From Skeletonema tropicum (taxonomy: Eukaryota > Bacillariophyta > Thalassiosirophyceae > Thalassiosirales > Thalassiosiraceae), in contig CM074130.1 of NCBI GenBank assembly GCA_037178625.1, positions 4,030,001 through 4,094,000 on the forward strand: DNA of 64,000 bases, written 5' to 3'. The translations under genes were made by a program, and so were the position numbers. Shown here one piece after another: positions 31,488 to 40,461 of the stretch. How positions within the stretch are numbered: position 1 is the stretch's first letter; the number at the start of each line of letters is the position of its first letter. The notes beneath the pieces are model-generated. The model made no database searches. It worked only from the letters and a program-made list of their open reading frames with translations, and was not told where the DNA came from.

Positions 31488-32882
31488 ATGGCAGCCGACA
31501 CCGCTACCAACTGCACCCTGGGAACAGGGTACGACAACACTATAATGTATAATAACCATATGAATGGCTCCTTAAAAACGAGACTTACTACGGCAAAAAA
31601 GTACGCATCAATTGACACTACACTCACATTGTTTGGGAAGGGCGGCGGCAGGGCCATGTGGCCGGCCGGTTGCAACATCAAACAGGAATGGTGTTTTGGA
31701 GATATCGGAGGAATGAGGGACGGATTACGGGATGGAAGACTCTGCCGGTCAATGGACACAACGCAGGGATGGACGACTTTTAATCTTATAGATGGAGAGG
31801 AGGGAAACTGGAACAACAATTGGGTTGTGACACAATCTGTTGGGAAACAAGGCATGAAGATGAGGAGGGAGGAAGCAGTCCAACAACTTATTACTGCCAG
31901 CAATCTACTACATCAAACAGGTGCAATCCCAGCTCCCCCACCTAAACCACCTTGGCCCCCACCTTGGCATGATGAAGAACCTATATCGGAGCAAATTAGC
32001 ATGGAAGACGCGGCACTTGTACGCCACAAATATAATTGGAGATGTACACAACAAAGTAGACCCTTTGTCGCTCTTTCACATAACAACAACTCTTCTGGCG
32101 ATAGTCCTTTTAGCGTTGTGAATTGGATGACGTCTACAGTCGAAGTTGTGCTACAAAATCATAACAACAGTGACAATATTTTGGAAAATTGTTTTGGAGA
32201 TATCGGAGGAATGAGGGACGGATTACGGGATGGAAGACTCTGCCGGTCAATGGACACAACGCAGGGATGGACGACTTTTAATTTTATAGATGGAGAGGAG
32301 GGAAACTGGAACAACAATTGGGTTGTGACACAATCGGTTGGGAAACAAGGCATGAAGATGAGAAGTGAGGAAGCAGTCCAACAACTTATTACTGCCAACA
32401 TTCTACTACATCAAACAGGTGCAATCCCAGCTCCCCCACCTAAACCACCTTGGCCCCCACCTTGGCATGATGAAGAACCTATATCGGAGCAAATTAGCAT
32501 GGAAGACGCGGCACTTGTACGCCACAAATATAATTGGAGATGTACACAACAAAGTAGACCCTTTGTCGCTCTTTCACATAACAACAACACTTCTGGCTAT
32601 TGTCCTTTTAGCGTTGTGAATTGGATGACGTCTACAGTCGAAGTTGTGCTACAAAATCATAACAACAGTGACAATATTTTGGAAAATGGCAATACGTATT
32701 GCGGTGAGGATTCGGATGTGTGTAGCATCTACACCAAATTTATTCTACACAATCGCGGTAGTGAGTCATTCCTTGTTAGATTGGTATCTAATGACTGCGT
32801 CGACGTCTCGGTCTCACAAGCCGAGGCAGCTCTCTCCCAGGCCCCTCCATCTGATATAGGTGTTGTGGGGCCCATGGTGTAA
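31488..32882 (+). CDS. Retrotransposon ORF1 protein with an internal 166-aa duplication
   Basis: 464 aa from ATG in good context (ACCATGG). It has no RRM, CCHC knuckle or esterase motif that I can see. Residues 69-234 and 235-400 are two almost identical copies: the 498-bp units start at 31693 and 32191 and differ by about nine substitutions counted by eye. Each copy has a WTTFNLIDGEEGNWNNNW segment, a Pro-rich stretch (PAPPPKPPWPPPWHDEEP) and NWRCTQQSRPF. The TAA stop (32880-32882) shares its last A with the ATG of ORF2. By position it should be the RNA-binding/RNP protein, but no sequence motif proves this. Confidence 0.85.
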   Translation: MAADTATNCTLGTGYDNTIMYNNHMNGSLKTRLTTAKKYASIDTTLTLFGKGGGRAMWPAGCNIKQEWCFGDIGGMRDGLRDGRLCRSMDTTQGWTTFNLIDGEEGNWNNNWVVTQSVGKQGMKMRREEAVQQLITASNLLHQTGAIPAPPPKPPWPPPWHDEEPISEQISMEDAALVRHKYNWRCTQQSRPFVALSHNNNSSGDSPFSVVNWMTSTVEVVLQNHNNSDNILENCFGDIGGMRDGLRDGRLCRSMDTTQGWTTFNFIDGEEGNWNNNWVVTQSVGKQGMKMRSEEAVQQLITANILLHQTGAIPAPPPKPPWPPPWHDEEPISEQISMEDAALVRHKYNWRCTQQSRPFVALSHNNNTSGYCPFSVVNWMTSTVEVVLQNHNNSDNILENGNTYCGEDSDVCSIYTKFILHNRGSESFLVRLVSNDCVDVSVSQAEAALSQAPPSDIGVVGPMV

Positions 32883-35800
32883 TGGATAATGGGCAGCCTC
32901 TACGGTATTTTGCCCGATACCCCGAGGTGAGCCAATCCATTCAAGAGAGGCAACGTAAGCAACAACCTCGCCGCAGTACCTCCAATCAGAAGAAATCGGC
33001 CCGGCGTGCACAACAGTACCGACTCTCGAATACACGCAACCACGTCAAATTTAGAGGGAGGTACAGCAGCGAAAAGAATAATACAAGTGATAAGTTAGAT
33101 GCAGATACGATGAGGCAGCTCATAGCAAATAGGCAGCGTTGGTGCGATGATCCGTCAGCAAAGGACCTCAATGAACTGCTTGATGATTATAGGCACAAAG
33201 AGAGGGAGAAACAAGATAGAACCTCCTCGATGAAAGAACTCCGTCCACTTGGCCAGACAGTGGAGAATACGATTGTGCCTATTTACGGGAACTTGAGGGT
33301 GGAGGAGAAGGGCAGTGATGTAGTTCGAATAATGTCGTTGAATATCAACGGGCTCAGTCTGTGGAAGCACAACAACCACAAGGTAGATAGACTCAAGCAC
33401 GTCCTGCGGACGTATGGTGTGGATGTTCTGGGGCTCCAGGAGACCAACACCAACTTCCACCATCTAAAATCATCAGTGACGGTAGCCTCGATGCTAAGAC
33501 ATGGAGATGACAGAATCAAATCAGTACATTCTCAGAACACTCGGGAACTTCAGAACATTGGTAATGTTCAAGCGGGGGGGACAGCAGTTGTGATTAGAGA
33601 CGAGTTGTCGGGCTTACCCATGACCTGCGGCAAAGATTCCACTGAGCTGGGAATGTTCAGCTGGTATAGGACGGAGCCGGTCAATGGCGTGAGAACAGTC
33701 TTCTTAAGTGCCTACGCGCCCTGTAAATCAGAAGGGGTTGGTACATACTATCAACATATTGAGAGATACATCCAATCGCACCAGCTGAAGACCAACCCCA
33801 AGGATCTGTTCCGGAGACACATTGTCGATGCCATCAAACGGTGGCGCAGCAAAGGAGACAGGGTTGTTCTGATGATGGATGCTAATGAGAATGTGTTGGA
33901 CGGAGTCCTCAGTAAACGACTTGCAGAGGATGATATCCGCATGAGGGAAGCAGTGCACCGTATGGTCCCCGGCAGAAGAGGTCCTGCTACACATTTTCGA
34001 GGCAACAGCCAAAAGAATGGGGCCATAGACGGTATTTGGATCTCGGATGACGTTGAACTAACTGGAGCCAGCTACTTACCGTTCGACGGTGATTTGGGAG
34101 ATCACCGGCCAGTGGTTGTCGACCTACAGATGCGGTCGGTTATTGGCACTTCTATCTGTCGTATTGTGCCACCGAAGGCTAGAAAGCTTAACTCCAAGGT
34201 GCCGCGGATTAGAGTGAAGTACCTTGCACAATTAAAAAAAGGCTTCACAGATAGACGCATCCCCCAGAAGCTCAAAGAAGTAATTAGGATAGCCTCATTC
34301 CCGCCCTCGGCTGAAGTGGTGTCCAAGATGGAAATCCTGGACAACATGATTGAAGAGGAGATGCTACACGCAGAGGCGAAATGCAGAGTGATTTACCCGG
34401 CGCATTATGAGTTCTCTCCAGCAATACAATCGTGGATGGATAAATGCCACCTCCTGAAATGGATACTACGACATCACCAAGGAAAAAAGGTCAATTGGGG
34501 CAATTTGAGAAGATTCGCCAGGCGCAAAGGAATGGAGGACGTTCTTCGGTACCCTGTCGATGAAGTGGTTCAGCTGTACAAGGAGACCAAAAAACGCACA
34601 CGAGAACTCATGGCTGAATCACCTTACCTCAGAAAGCATTTTTTACACGAGAAGTTGACCGATGCTGTGATAAATGAACGGGTTGATGAAGCCAAGAGGG
34701 TGGAGCTGATCCTCAAAGGGGAGGCTCAGAGAAAACAGTGGCAGGGGATTAAACGAGCAACAAAGCAGCAAGGAGTGATGAATGTTACAAGAGTGGAAGT
34801 TACACAAGCAGACGGGAAAGTGGTCGAGCACGCAACAAAAGAATCGATTGAAGAGGCACTGAAGTCAGAACTCCGCACAAGGTTTGGAAGGGCTACTTCT
34901 GCCCCAGTTTGCCAAGGGGTACTATTCGACCTCCTGGGAGTCTACGCCGACACGAATGCAGCGGTAGAAATACTTGAAGGATCCTTCGCCCCTCCCCCAG
35001 ACACAGATCAACGCACAATACTGATACTGGACGAAATAGCAGCCATCTGGAAAAAGATTGGCGATGGTGAGATTTCCGTTGTCGTTTCACAGGAAGACTA
35101 CCAATATTACTGGAGGAAAGTGAAAGAAAGAACGTCATCCTCGATATCGGGACTGCATTTTGGTCACTATAAGTCGATAGCTTTCGATGACGACCTGTCC
35201 AGGCTGCTAGCAAAGAAGTTCTCTCTTATGATCCAAACAGGAACCGGCCCAGAACGTTGGGCTCGGGGTCTGTCGGTAATGCTCGAGAAGATTGCAGGTG
35301 TGGCGTTGGTGAATAAATTGAGAGCTATTCTCTTGCTTGAGGCTGACTTCAATTTCTGTAATAAGTTGATTTTTGGACATCGCATGCTGGACCTCGCCCG
35401 AGCAAAGGGGATGGTCCCGGAGGAGATCTACAGTGGGAAGGGACGCACGGCAGAGGATGCAATCCTGCAACAAGTATTGATGTACGACATTGCCCGAATC
35501 ACCAAAAGACCCCTCCTGGTGGCACAGGTTGATGCGGCCCAGTGCTACGACCGGGTTGCTCTTCCTATAGCCAGCCTCACTCTACAGGCGTTTAAAGTGC
35601 CCAAATGTGCGGCACTGTCGATGCTCCGCCCCTTGCATAATATGGAGTTTTTCCTAAGAACTGGTTTTGGCCAATCTTCTTCATATTTTGGTGGGAAAGA
35701 GGACGGGAAACACGGTCTCGCTCAAGGGAACGGTGCAGCTCCTCCGACATGGCAACAGATCAGCACGGTCATGATTAATACCCACAAAACTAATGGGCAT

Positions 35801-38800
35801 GGAGTGGAAGTGAAGTGTCCAATCTCACATAAAAAGATTAATCAGGTGGGAATTCTGTATGTGGATGATACCAATTTGTGGGAAGGTCTTAGAGCTGACG
35901 ATGACATTATCTCGACAAGTGCTAGAGGGCAAGAGTCAATCTCGGATTGGGCAGGTGCCTTGGGGGAAACGGGTGGCGCTTTGAAACCAGACAAATGTGG
36001 AGTTACAATACACGATCAAACACCCGATGGAAAGGGCGGCTGGTGTTACACGGATCAAAAAGCGATGCCCTCAGACGGCGAAGAGGTTGACATGAGTGAA
36101 CTGGATGACTTGATTTTCCACGTCCCCACTACTGACGGGGGTTCTGCGCAAATAGATAGGTTGCCATCGAATAAAGCTGACAACAACTTAGGTCTCTACG
36201 CTAGACCGGATGGGAAACCAGACCAACACTTCGAGCAGATGAGAGAAAAAATGACAACGTGGACGGCTCAGATTAAGAGCGGGCAAATACCAACTCGTTC
36301 GGTGTGGATGAGCTACACCAATCAGCTATGGTCTGGACTCAGGTACGGTCTGGGGGCCTGTTCGGCGTCAATCCCTGAGCTCAAAAAAGGATTGATGTCA
36401 GCAGATTTCTATATGTTAAGCAACCTAGGTGTCAACCGATCAATTACCAAGGAATGGAGATACCTGCCGGCCACGTTTGGTGGAATCGGTCTCTACGACT
36501 TGACGGTGGAAACTGCGGCTGCTACTTTATCTTCATTCTTGCAACACTATGGAACAACTTCAGCCCTAGGGATCACTTTAAGAGCAGCTATGGAACACCT
36601 TCAAGTGGAAATAGGGGTACCGGACTGTCCCTTCAACTATGACTTTGAAGTTTGGGGTCATTTATCAACCAACGCATGGGCGAAAGCCCTATGGGAGAAG
36701 ATAGACGAACTGGGAATCGTGCTGGATCTGCAATATGATGACATCCCCATCCCGAGGAGCAAGGATAGGGCTATTATGGACTGCATGGTTGAACTGGGTC
36801 TACGAGGGACGGAGCTACAGCGAGTCAATAGAGTGAGGAAAGCTCAGGAGGCAATGTTCCTCTCTGACGTGACTACGCCAAATGGACGATATCTAGAGCA
36901 ATATCTGCTTGACGGGCATTGGAAGGACTCACCTGAAGGGCGCCTTGGTAAACAGCGGTCAACTCTGGAATTTGGCACGGAATATCCGACGGAAGCAGAT
37001 TGGAAATTGTGGAAGAGATCCCTGCAACGTTTGACTGATAGCAAATCGTTGTTTCTTAAGGAGCCACTTGGAGATTGGATCAACCCATCTAAACGGATCT
37101 GGCGTCACTTCCTCAACACGGACACACGGACAGTGGAGATACATTCGGATGATACGATTTATGAATACGCTCACGACGTGGAATCGAATGACAGAGTGTC
37201 GATCATGCAGCCAGTCCGAGTGCTGGATGAGCCCGCTTCTTCAGTGGTACCAACGACGATTCTGGAATACGAAGATGGGTCCATCAAACTGCTAGCACAA
37301 GGACCGCCACTGGCCAGTCAGCCAGAAGTCGTCGCCCCTACTACATTTCTTGAGCGTCTCCGCAGTAAAGGGGGGGAATGGATGTGGGATAGTATCAGCT
37401 TCTCATCGGATCCCTCGTGGATTGTGGAAGCTATTCAACGAGGTTCATTGTTCTGTTGTACAGACGGGTCATACATGAAAAAGCTGGCGCCAGAGATCTG
37501 CGGTGCGGCTTGGGTTTTTTACTGCGCAGAGTCTCAACAGTGGCTTAAAGGAGAATTCACGGAGCACTCTAAATGGGCAAATAGCTATCGAGGAGAACAG
37601 CTAGGAATGTTGGCTATCCACCTTATCCTACTGACAATAGAGGAACACTATGGAGTGCCGTTGTCCAATGCAAACATCTTTTGTGACAACAAAGGAACTA
37701 TTCTCACGTTTTCCAGAAAATACGATCGTGTCCCAGGATCGGCGAAGAACAACGACATTCTCCGGGTCCTGCGGAAAATCCAAAGTGTCTCGGCTCTTGC
37801 GCACAAGCTGTCTCATGTGAAAGCACACCAGGACGACAGCTTGGGCTATGCTTGCCTGGCTCTGGAAGCTAGACTGAACGTAGACTGCGATTTCAGGGCA
37901 AAAGCAGCCATAAAGAGAGCAATTGAAAATTTCTCCTCTCTCCCGGTCACTCTGAGCTTACCGCTAGAAGCAGCGGTTGTTATCATCGATGGAATCAAAC
38001 AGACTGCAGACTTAGCAAAGGACCTACGGTATCACGTAGGGAAGGTGAAAGCACGACAGTTCTATGCCGATGAACAACTCCTACACCCTGATATATTCGA
38101 CTCTGTTGCTTGGGAACCATTGCGCCTGCTTCTCGACCGCAGGCCTAAGATGTTCAATCTGTGGTATGCGAAACAATGCTCCGGGTATTGTGGAACTGGT
38201 CAAATGATAACTAGATATGACAAAAATGCCTCCGATAAATGTCCGAACTGCGGTTGCTTTGAAACAGCGGATCACCTGAACCGCTGTAAGAGTAGAATTA
38301 GGAGGGGGCTATTGCTTGACAGTATAAACGATCTACAAGAGTGGATGGAGGGACATTGCACGCATACGTGCATACAGAAGTGGCTACCCCTTTTTATCTC
38401 TCTTCAGGGCAGCACTCTATTTGTGGACATGGTGCATAGTCAGGGATGGAGGATGTCTCAACAGATGCGTAGAGTGGGTAATAGCTTAGATAGGATTGGA
38501 TGGAGAAACGTGATGGAGGGGAAAGTATCCAAGGAGTTTCTCCAGATGCAGAAGGAGCATCTCCTAAAGAACCATTCGTTTCTGACCATCGACAGTTGGA
38601 CAAGCGGCTTCCTGGACAAGCTACTCTCGCTCACGCATACACAGTGGATCTGTAGGAATCTCACGAAACATCATCGAACGCAAGGAACCAAAGCACTTGC
38701 ATCAAGAGAAGAGATTTTGAAAGAGATCGAACATCAGCTTAATCTTGGATCCGATGGGCTCTCAGCTGAAGCACGATGTCTCCTTGAAATTCCGACGGAC

Positions 38801-40249
38801 GAGCTCTATGGGAAACCGACCTCTGAACTACAATACTGGTTGAACGCAGCGGTAGCAAGCAGGCAAGCTGCGGGGGATGAATCAGGCGGGCTTTTAGAGC
38901 CTCCTTCTGGGCAAGTCACGACTGGTGCCAAGCAACGAGAAGATCGCAAATCAAAGCCACAGGGTACTTCAAAGACTGCCGCACCTGCGCGCAACCCAAA
39001 AGCACTCGCTCCCATCTTTCTCCCGAAAAAAGCAAGGCGTCCAGCCCAGCCGAGCGCCCTACCTACCCAGCCTCCTACAACTCTACCACCGGCTGTGAGT
39101 CCACAACAACAGGACCGCATTGGGCTTCTGCAAAGGAACTCGGATGAAGACTTACACCGCTGTCAAGTTGGAGCCCTTTTGCGGGACGTGCCAGCTAATT
39201 TTCAGTTATGCCTCCAAGGAGGGGACAAGGTTCGGCGTGATGCAATGCGGTCTTTGCGACCCCCTCAGTGGCTCAATGATGAAGTTATCAATGGCTATCT
39301 CCTAAGAGTCCTCCTCCCAAAGGTGAATCGGCAATATGTCTACATCTTCAACTCATTCTTCATGTCAACCCTCCTACGTACGGGGGCTGACGGCAGGTCT
39401 GCTCCGTCCTACAACTTTGACGGCGTTAAACGCTGGGGAAATCGTTTAAGGAGGAAGAATAAGATTTTGGGAGTGAAAGAGATCTTCGTGCCGATCAACC
39501 ACTCTAGAACTCACTGGCTATTACTCAGGGCGAATACAGAAACAAAGGTTATTACCCTGTGGGATTCCCAAGGTAGGAAGCCGGGCAATCAATTGTATCT
39601 GACTACAATGTTAAGGTATTTGGGGGACAAATACAGTGAACTTCACGGTGTACCGAGTGACGATTGGAAAGCAGAGTGGTCACTAGTAGATGCCTCCAAC
39701 AATTCTCCGAAACAAACCAATGGACACGACTGTGGATTGTTTGTCCTCGCTAATGCGACTATGCTGGCTCAGCAGATCCCTCTGTCCCCTTCCTCGTACA
39801 ATGAGGGAGATTTCCAGCTGTTAGACACCCGAAGTAGGGTGGCGATGCTGTTGTGGCTAGCGAGTACCAACAGGCCTGTACCACCTGCAGTACGGGCAGT
39901 CCAATCGAGGCGGCGTCAACGCCAAACACAGAGCAATGAGAGGAGCCGAAATGGCCAATCTAAGATCAAACCTCTTCCAGCAAAGAAAGCTTCTGCCGCA
40001 GTCAAGCACTCCAAAGGCAAGGAGCGCGCAAAGCGACGTCGCAACAACAAGCCAATTATCCCGGGAGGTCCCAAAACTCGGGGGAAAATCTTGGTCACAG
40101 ACCCCACGCCATTGCAACAGACACATTCACTATTGAACAAGAAACGCAAAGCAGAGTCCGTAGTTTTTGGGGAGGCCACATTGTTAGCTACCACTCAACG
40201 CCATGCTCCGCCGAAGAGGAAGAAACGGAAACAGCACCACCCTGACTGA
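32882..40249 (+). CDS. Retrotransposon ORF2: APE endonuclease, reverse transcriptase, RNase H, Ulp1-like protease
   Basis: 2455 aa. A basic N-terminus is followed by an exonuclease-endonuclease-phosphatase domain (about 148-415: SLNINGL, LGLQET, YAP, MDANE, DGIWIS, DHRPV). The reverse transcriptase (about 780-1100) has motif A VAQVDAAQCYDR (Asp884), motif B GLAQGNGAAPPTW, motif C YVDD (993-996) and GGALKPDKCG. RNase H (about 1522-1690) has TDGSYM (Asp1528), RGEQLGML, FCDNKGT and HVKAHQDD. A knuckle CPNCGCFETADHLNRC lies at 1787-1802. After a Pro/Lys linker (about 1985-2090) comes a C48 Ulp1/SENP-type domain (about 2125-2310): WLNDEVINGYLL, THWLL (His2211), WDSQG (Asp2228), KQTNGHDCG (Gln2278, Cys2284), the full catalytic set. 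The C-terminus is a basic, NLS-like tail. APE nicks the target, RT copies the RNA by target-primed synthesis; the protease may cleave the polyprotein or remove SUMO/ubiquitin-like proteins (inference). Confidence 0.95.
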   Translation: MDNGQPLRYFARYPEVSQSIQERQRKQQPRRSTSNQKKSARRAQQYRLSNTRNHVKFRGRYSSEKNNTSDKLDADTMRQLIANRQRWCDDPSAKDLNELLDDYRHKEREKQDRTSSMKELRPLGQTVENTIVPIYGNLRVEEKGSDVVRIMSLNINGLSLWKHNNHKVDRLKHVLRTYGVDVLGLQETNTNFHHLKSSVTVASMLRHGDDRIKSVHSQNTRELQNIGNVQAGGTAVVIRDELSGLPMTCGKDSTELGMFSWYRTEPVNGVRTVFLSAYAPCKSEGVGTYYQHIERYIQSHQLKTNPKDLFRRHIVDAIKRWRSKGDRVVLMMDANENVLDGVLSKRLAEDDIRMREAVHRMVPGRRGPATHFRGNSQKNGAIDGIWISDDVELTGASYLPFDGDLGDHRPVVVDLQMRSVIGTSICRIVPPKARKLNSKVPRIRVKYLAQLKKGFTDRRIPQKLKEVIRIASFPPSAEVVSKMEILDNMIEEEMLHAEAKCRVIYPAHYEFSPAIQSWMDKCHLLKWILRHHQGKKVNWGNLRRFARRKGMEDVLRYPVDEVVQLYKETKKRTRELMAESPYLRKHFLHEKLTDAVINERVDEAKRVELILKGEAQRKQWQGIKRATKQQGVMNVTRVEVTQADGKVVEHATKESIEEALKSELRTRFGRATSAPVCQGVLFDLLGVYADTNAAVEILEGSFAPPPDTDQRTILILDEIAAIWKKIGDGEISVVVSQEDYQYYWRKVKERTSSSISGLHFGHYKSIAFDDDLSRLLAKKFSLMIQTGTGPERWARGLSVMLEKIAGVALVNKLRAILLLEADFNFCNKLIFGHRMLDLARAKGMVPEEIYSGKGRTAEDAILQQVLMYDIARITKRPLLVAQVDAAQCYDRVALPIASLTLQAFKVPKCAALSMLRPLHNMEFFLRTGFGQSSSYFGGKEDGKHGLAQGNGAAPPTWQQISTVMINTHKTNGHGVEVKCPISHKKINQVGILYVDDTNLWEGLRADDDIISTSARGQESISDWAGALGETGGALKPDKCGVTIHDQTPDGKGGWCYTDQKAMPSDGEEVDMSELDDLIFHVPTTDGGSAQIDRLPSNKADNNLGLYARPDGKPDQHFEQMREKMTTWTAQIKSGQIPTRSVWMSYTNQLWSGLRYGLGACSASIPELKKGLMSADFYMLSNLGVNRSITKEWRYLPATFGGIGLYDLTVETAAATLSSFLQHYGTTSALGITLRAAMEHLQVEIGVPDCPFNYDFEVWGHLSTNAWAKALWEKIDELGIVLDLQYDDIPIPRSKDRAIMDCMVELGLRGTELQRVNRVRKAQEAMFLSDVTTPNGRYLEQYLLDGHWKDSPEGRLGKQRSTLEFGTEYPTEADWKLWKRSLQRLTDSKSLFLKEPLGDWINPSKRIWRHFLNTDTRTVEIHSDDTIYEYAHDVESNDRVSIMQPVRVLDEPASSVVPTTILEYEDGSIKLLAQGPPLASQPEVVAPTTFLERLRSKGGEWMWDSISFSSDPSWIVEAIQRGSLFCCTDGSYMKKLAPEICGAAWVFYCAESQQWLKGEFTEHSKWANSYRGEQLGMLAIHLILLTIEEHYGVPLSNANIFCDNKGTILTFSRKYDRVPGSAKNNDILRVLRKIQSVSALAHKLSHVKAHQDDSLGYACLALEARLNVDCDFRAKAAIKRAIENFSSLPVTLSLPLEAAVVIIDGIKQTADLAKDLRYHVGKVKARQFYADEQLLHPDIFDSVAWEPLRLLLDRRPKMFNLWYAKQCSGYCGTGQMITRYDKNASDKCPNCGCFETADHLNRCKSRIRRGLLLDSINDLQEWMEGHCTHTCIQKWLPLFISLQGSTLFVDMVHSQGWRMSQQMRRVGNSLDRIGWRNVMEGKVSKEFLQMQKEHLLKNHSFLTIDSWTSGFLDKLLSLTHTQWICRNLTKHHRTQGTKALASREEILKEIEHQLNLGSDGLSAEARCLLEIPTDELYGKPTSELQYWLNAAVASRQAAGDESGGLLEPPSGQVTTGAKQREDRKSKPQGTSKTAAPARNPKALAPIFLPKKARRPAQPSALPTQPPTTLPPAVSPQQQDRIGLLQRNSDEDLHRCQVGALLRDVPANFQLCLQGGDKVRRDAMRSLRPPQWLNDEVINGYLLRVLLPKVNRQYVYIFNSFFMSTLLRTGADGRSAPSYNFDGVKRWGNRLRRKNKILGVKEIFVPINHSRTHWLLLRANTETKVITLWDSQGRKPGNQLYLTTMLRYLGDKYSELHGVPSDDWKAEWSLVDASNNSPKQTNGHDCGLFVLANATMLAQQIPLSPSSYNEGDFQLLDTRSRVAMLLWLASTNRPVPPAVRAVQSRRRQRQTQSNERSRNGQSKIKPLPAKKASAAVKHSKGKERAKRRRNNKPIIPGGPKTRGKILVTDPTPLQQTHSLLNKKRKAESVVFGEATLLATTQRHAPPKRKKRKQHHPD

Positions 40250-40461
40250 AAGAATTGAGTCCCAACTATGTGTCGCAGGAGCACTCTCACCTGGTTACAG
40301 ACGCTTCGGCGTTTAAGAGGAGTCCTTGACTCCTACGGGAAGTTTCCCGTCTTGCTGTCTGGAAAGCCATTCGGCAATAGAAAAGACCGTACAGTTGTAC
40401 CGAAGCAGGTCCCTTTTAGTATCATAGATATCTAATCTGATTAACTTTGTATTTATTTATT
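40250..40461 (+). other. Retrotransposon 3' UTR with hairpins and ATTT tail
   Basis: Contains a run of short perfect hairpins: ACGCTTCGGCGT, GAGTCCTTGACTC and ACGGGAAGTTTCCCGT (about 40301-40360). The element ends in (ATTT)n abutting the target duplication. Structured 3' UTRs and simple-repeat tails are typical for RNA recognition by LINE reverse transcriptases. Confidence 0.7.

Larger units (their letters stand above)
31394..40461 (+). mobile_element. Full-length non-LTR (LINE) retrotransposon with Ulp1-type protease
   Basis: 9068 bp between 15-bp target-site duplications. Order: 5' UTR (31394-31487), ORF1 (31488-32882), ORF2 (32882-40249), a 3' UTR of about 210 bp with several small hairpins, and a short (ATTT)n tail at 40450-40461. 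There are no LTRs. ORF2 encodes APE endonuclease, reverse transcriptase, RNase H, a zinc knuckle and a Ulp1-like cysteine protease. Both ORFs are open and the catalytic motifs are present, so the copy looks recent and possibly active. It is inserted in the sense direction into a 207-bp satellite monomer. Clade assignment needs a phylogeny. Confidence 0.95.

Noticed and set aside
31277..31903. 208-codon minus-strand frame across the LINE left boundary
   Set aside because: It spans satellite and retrotransposon sequence, opposite ORF1; a chance antisense frame.
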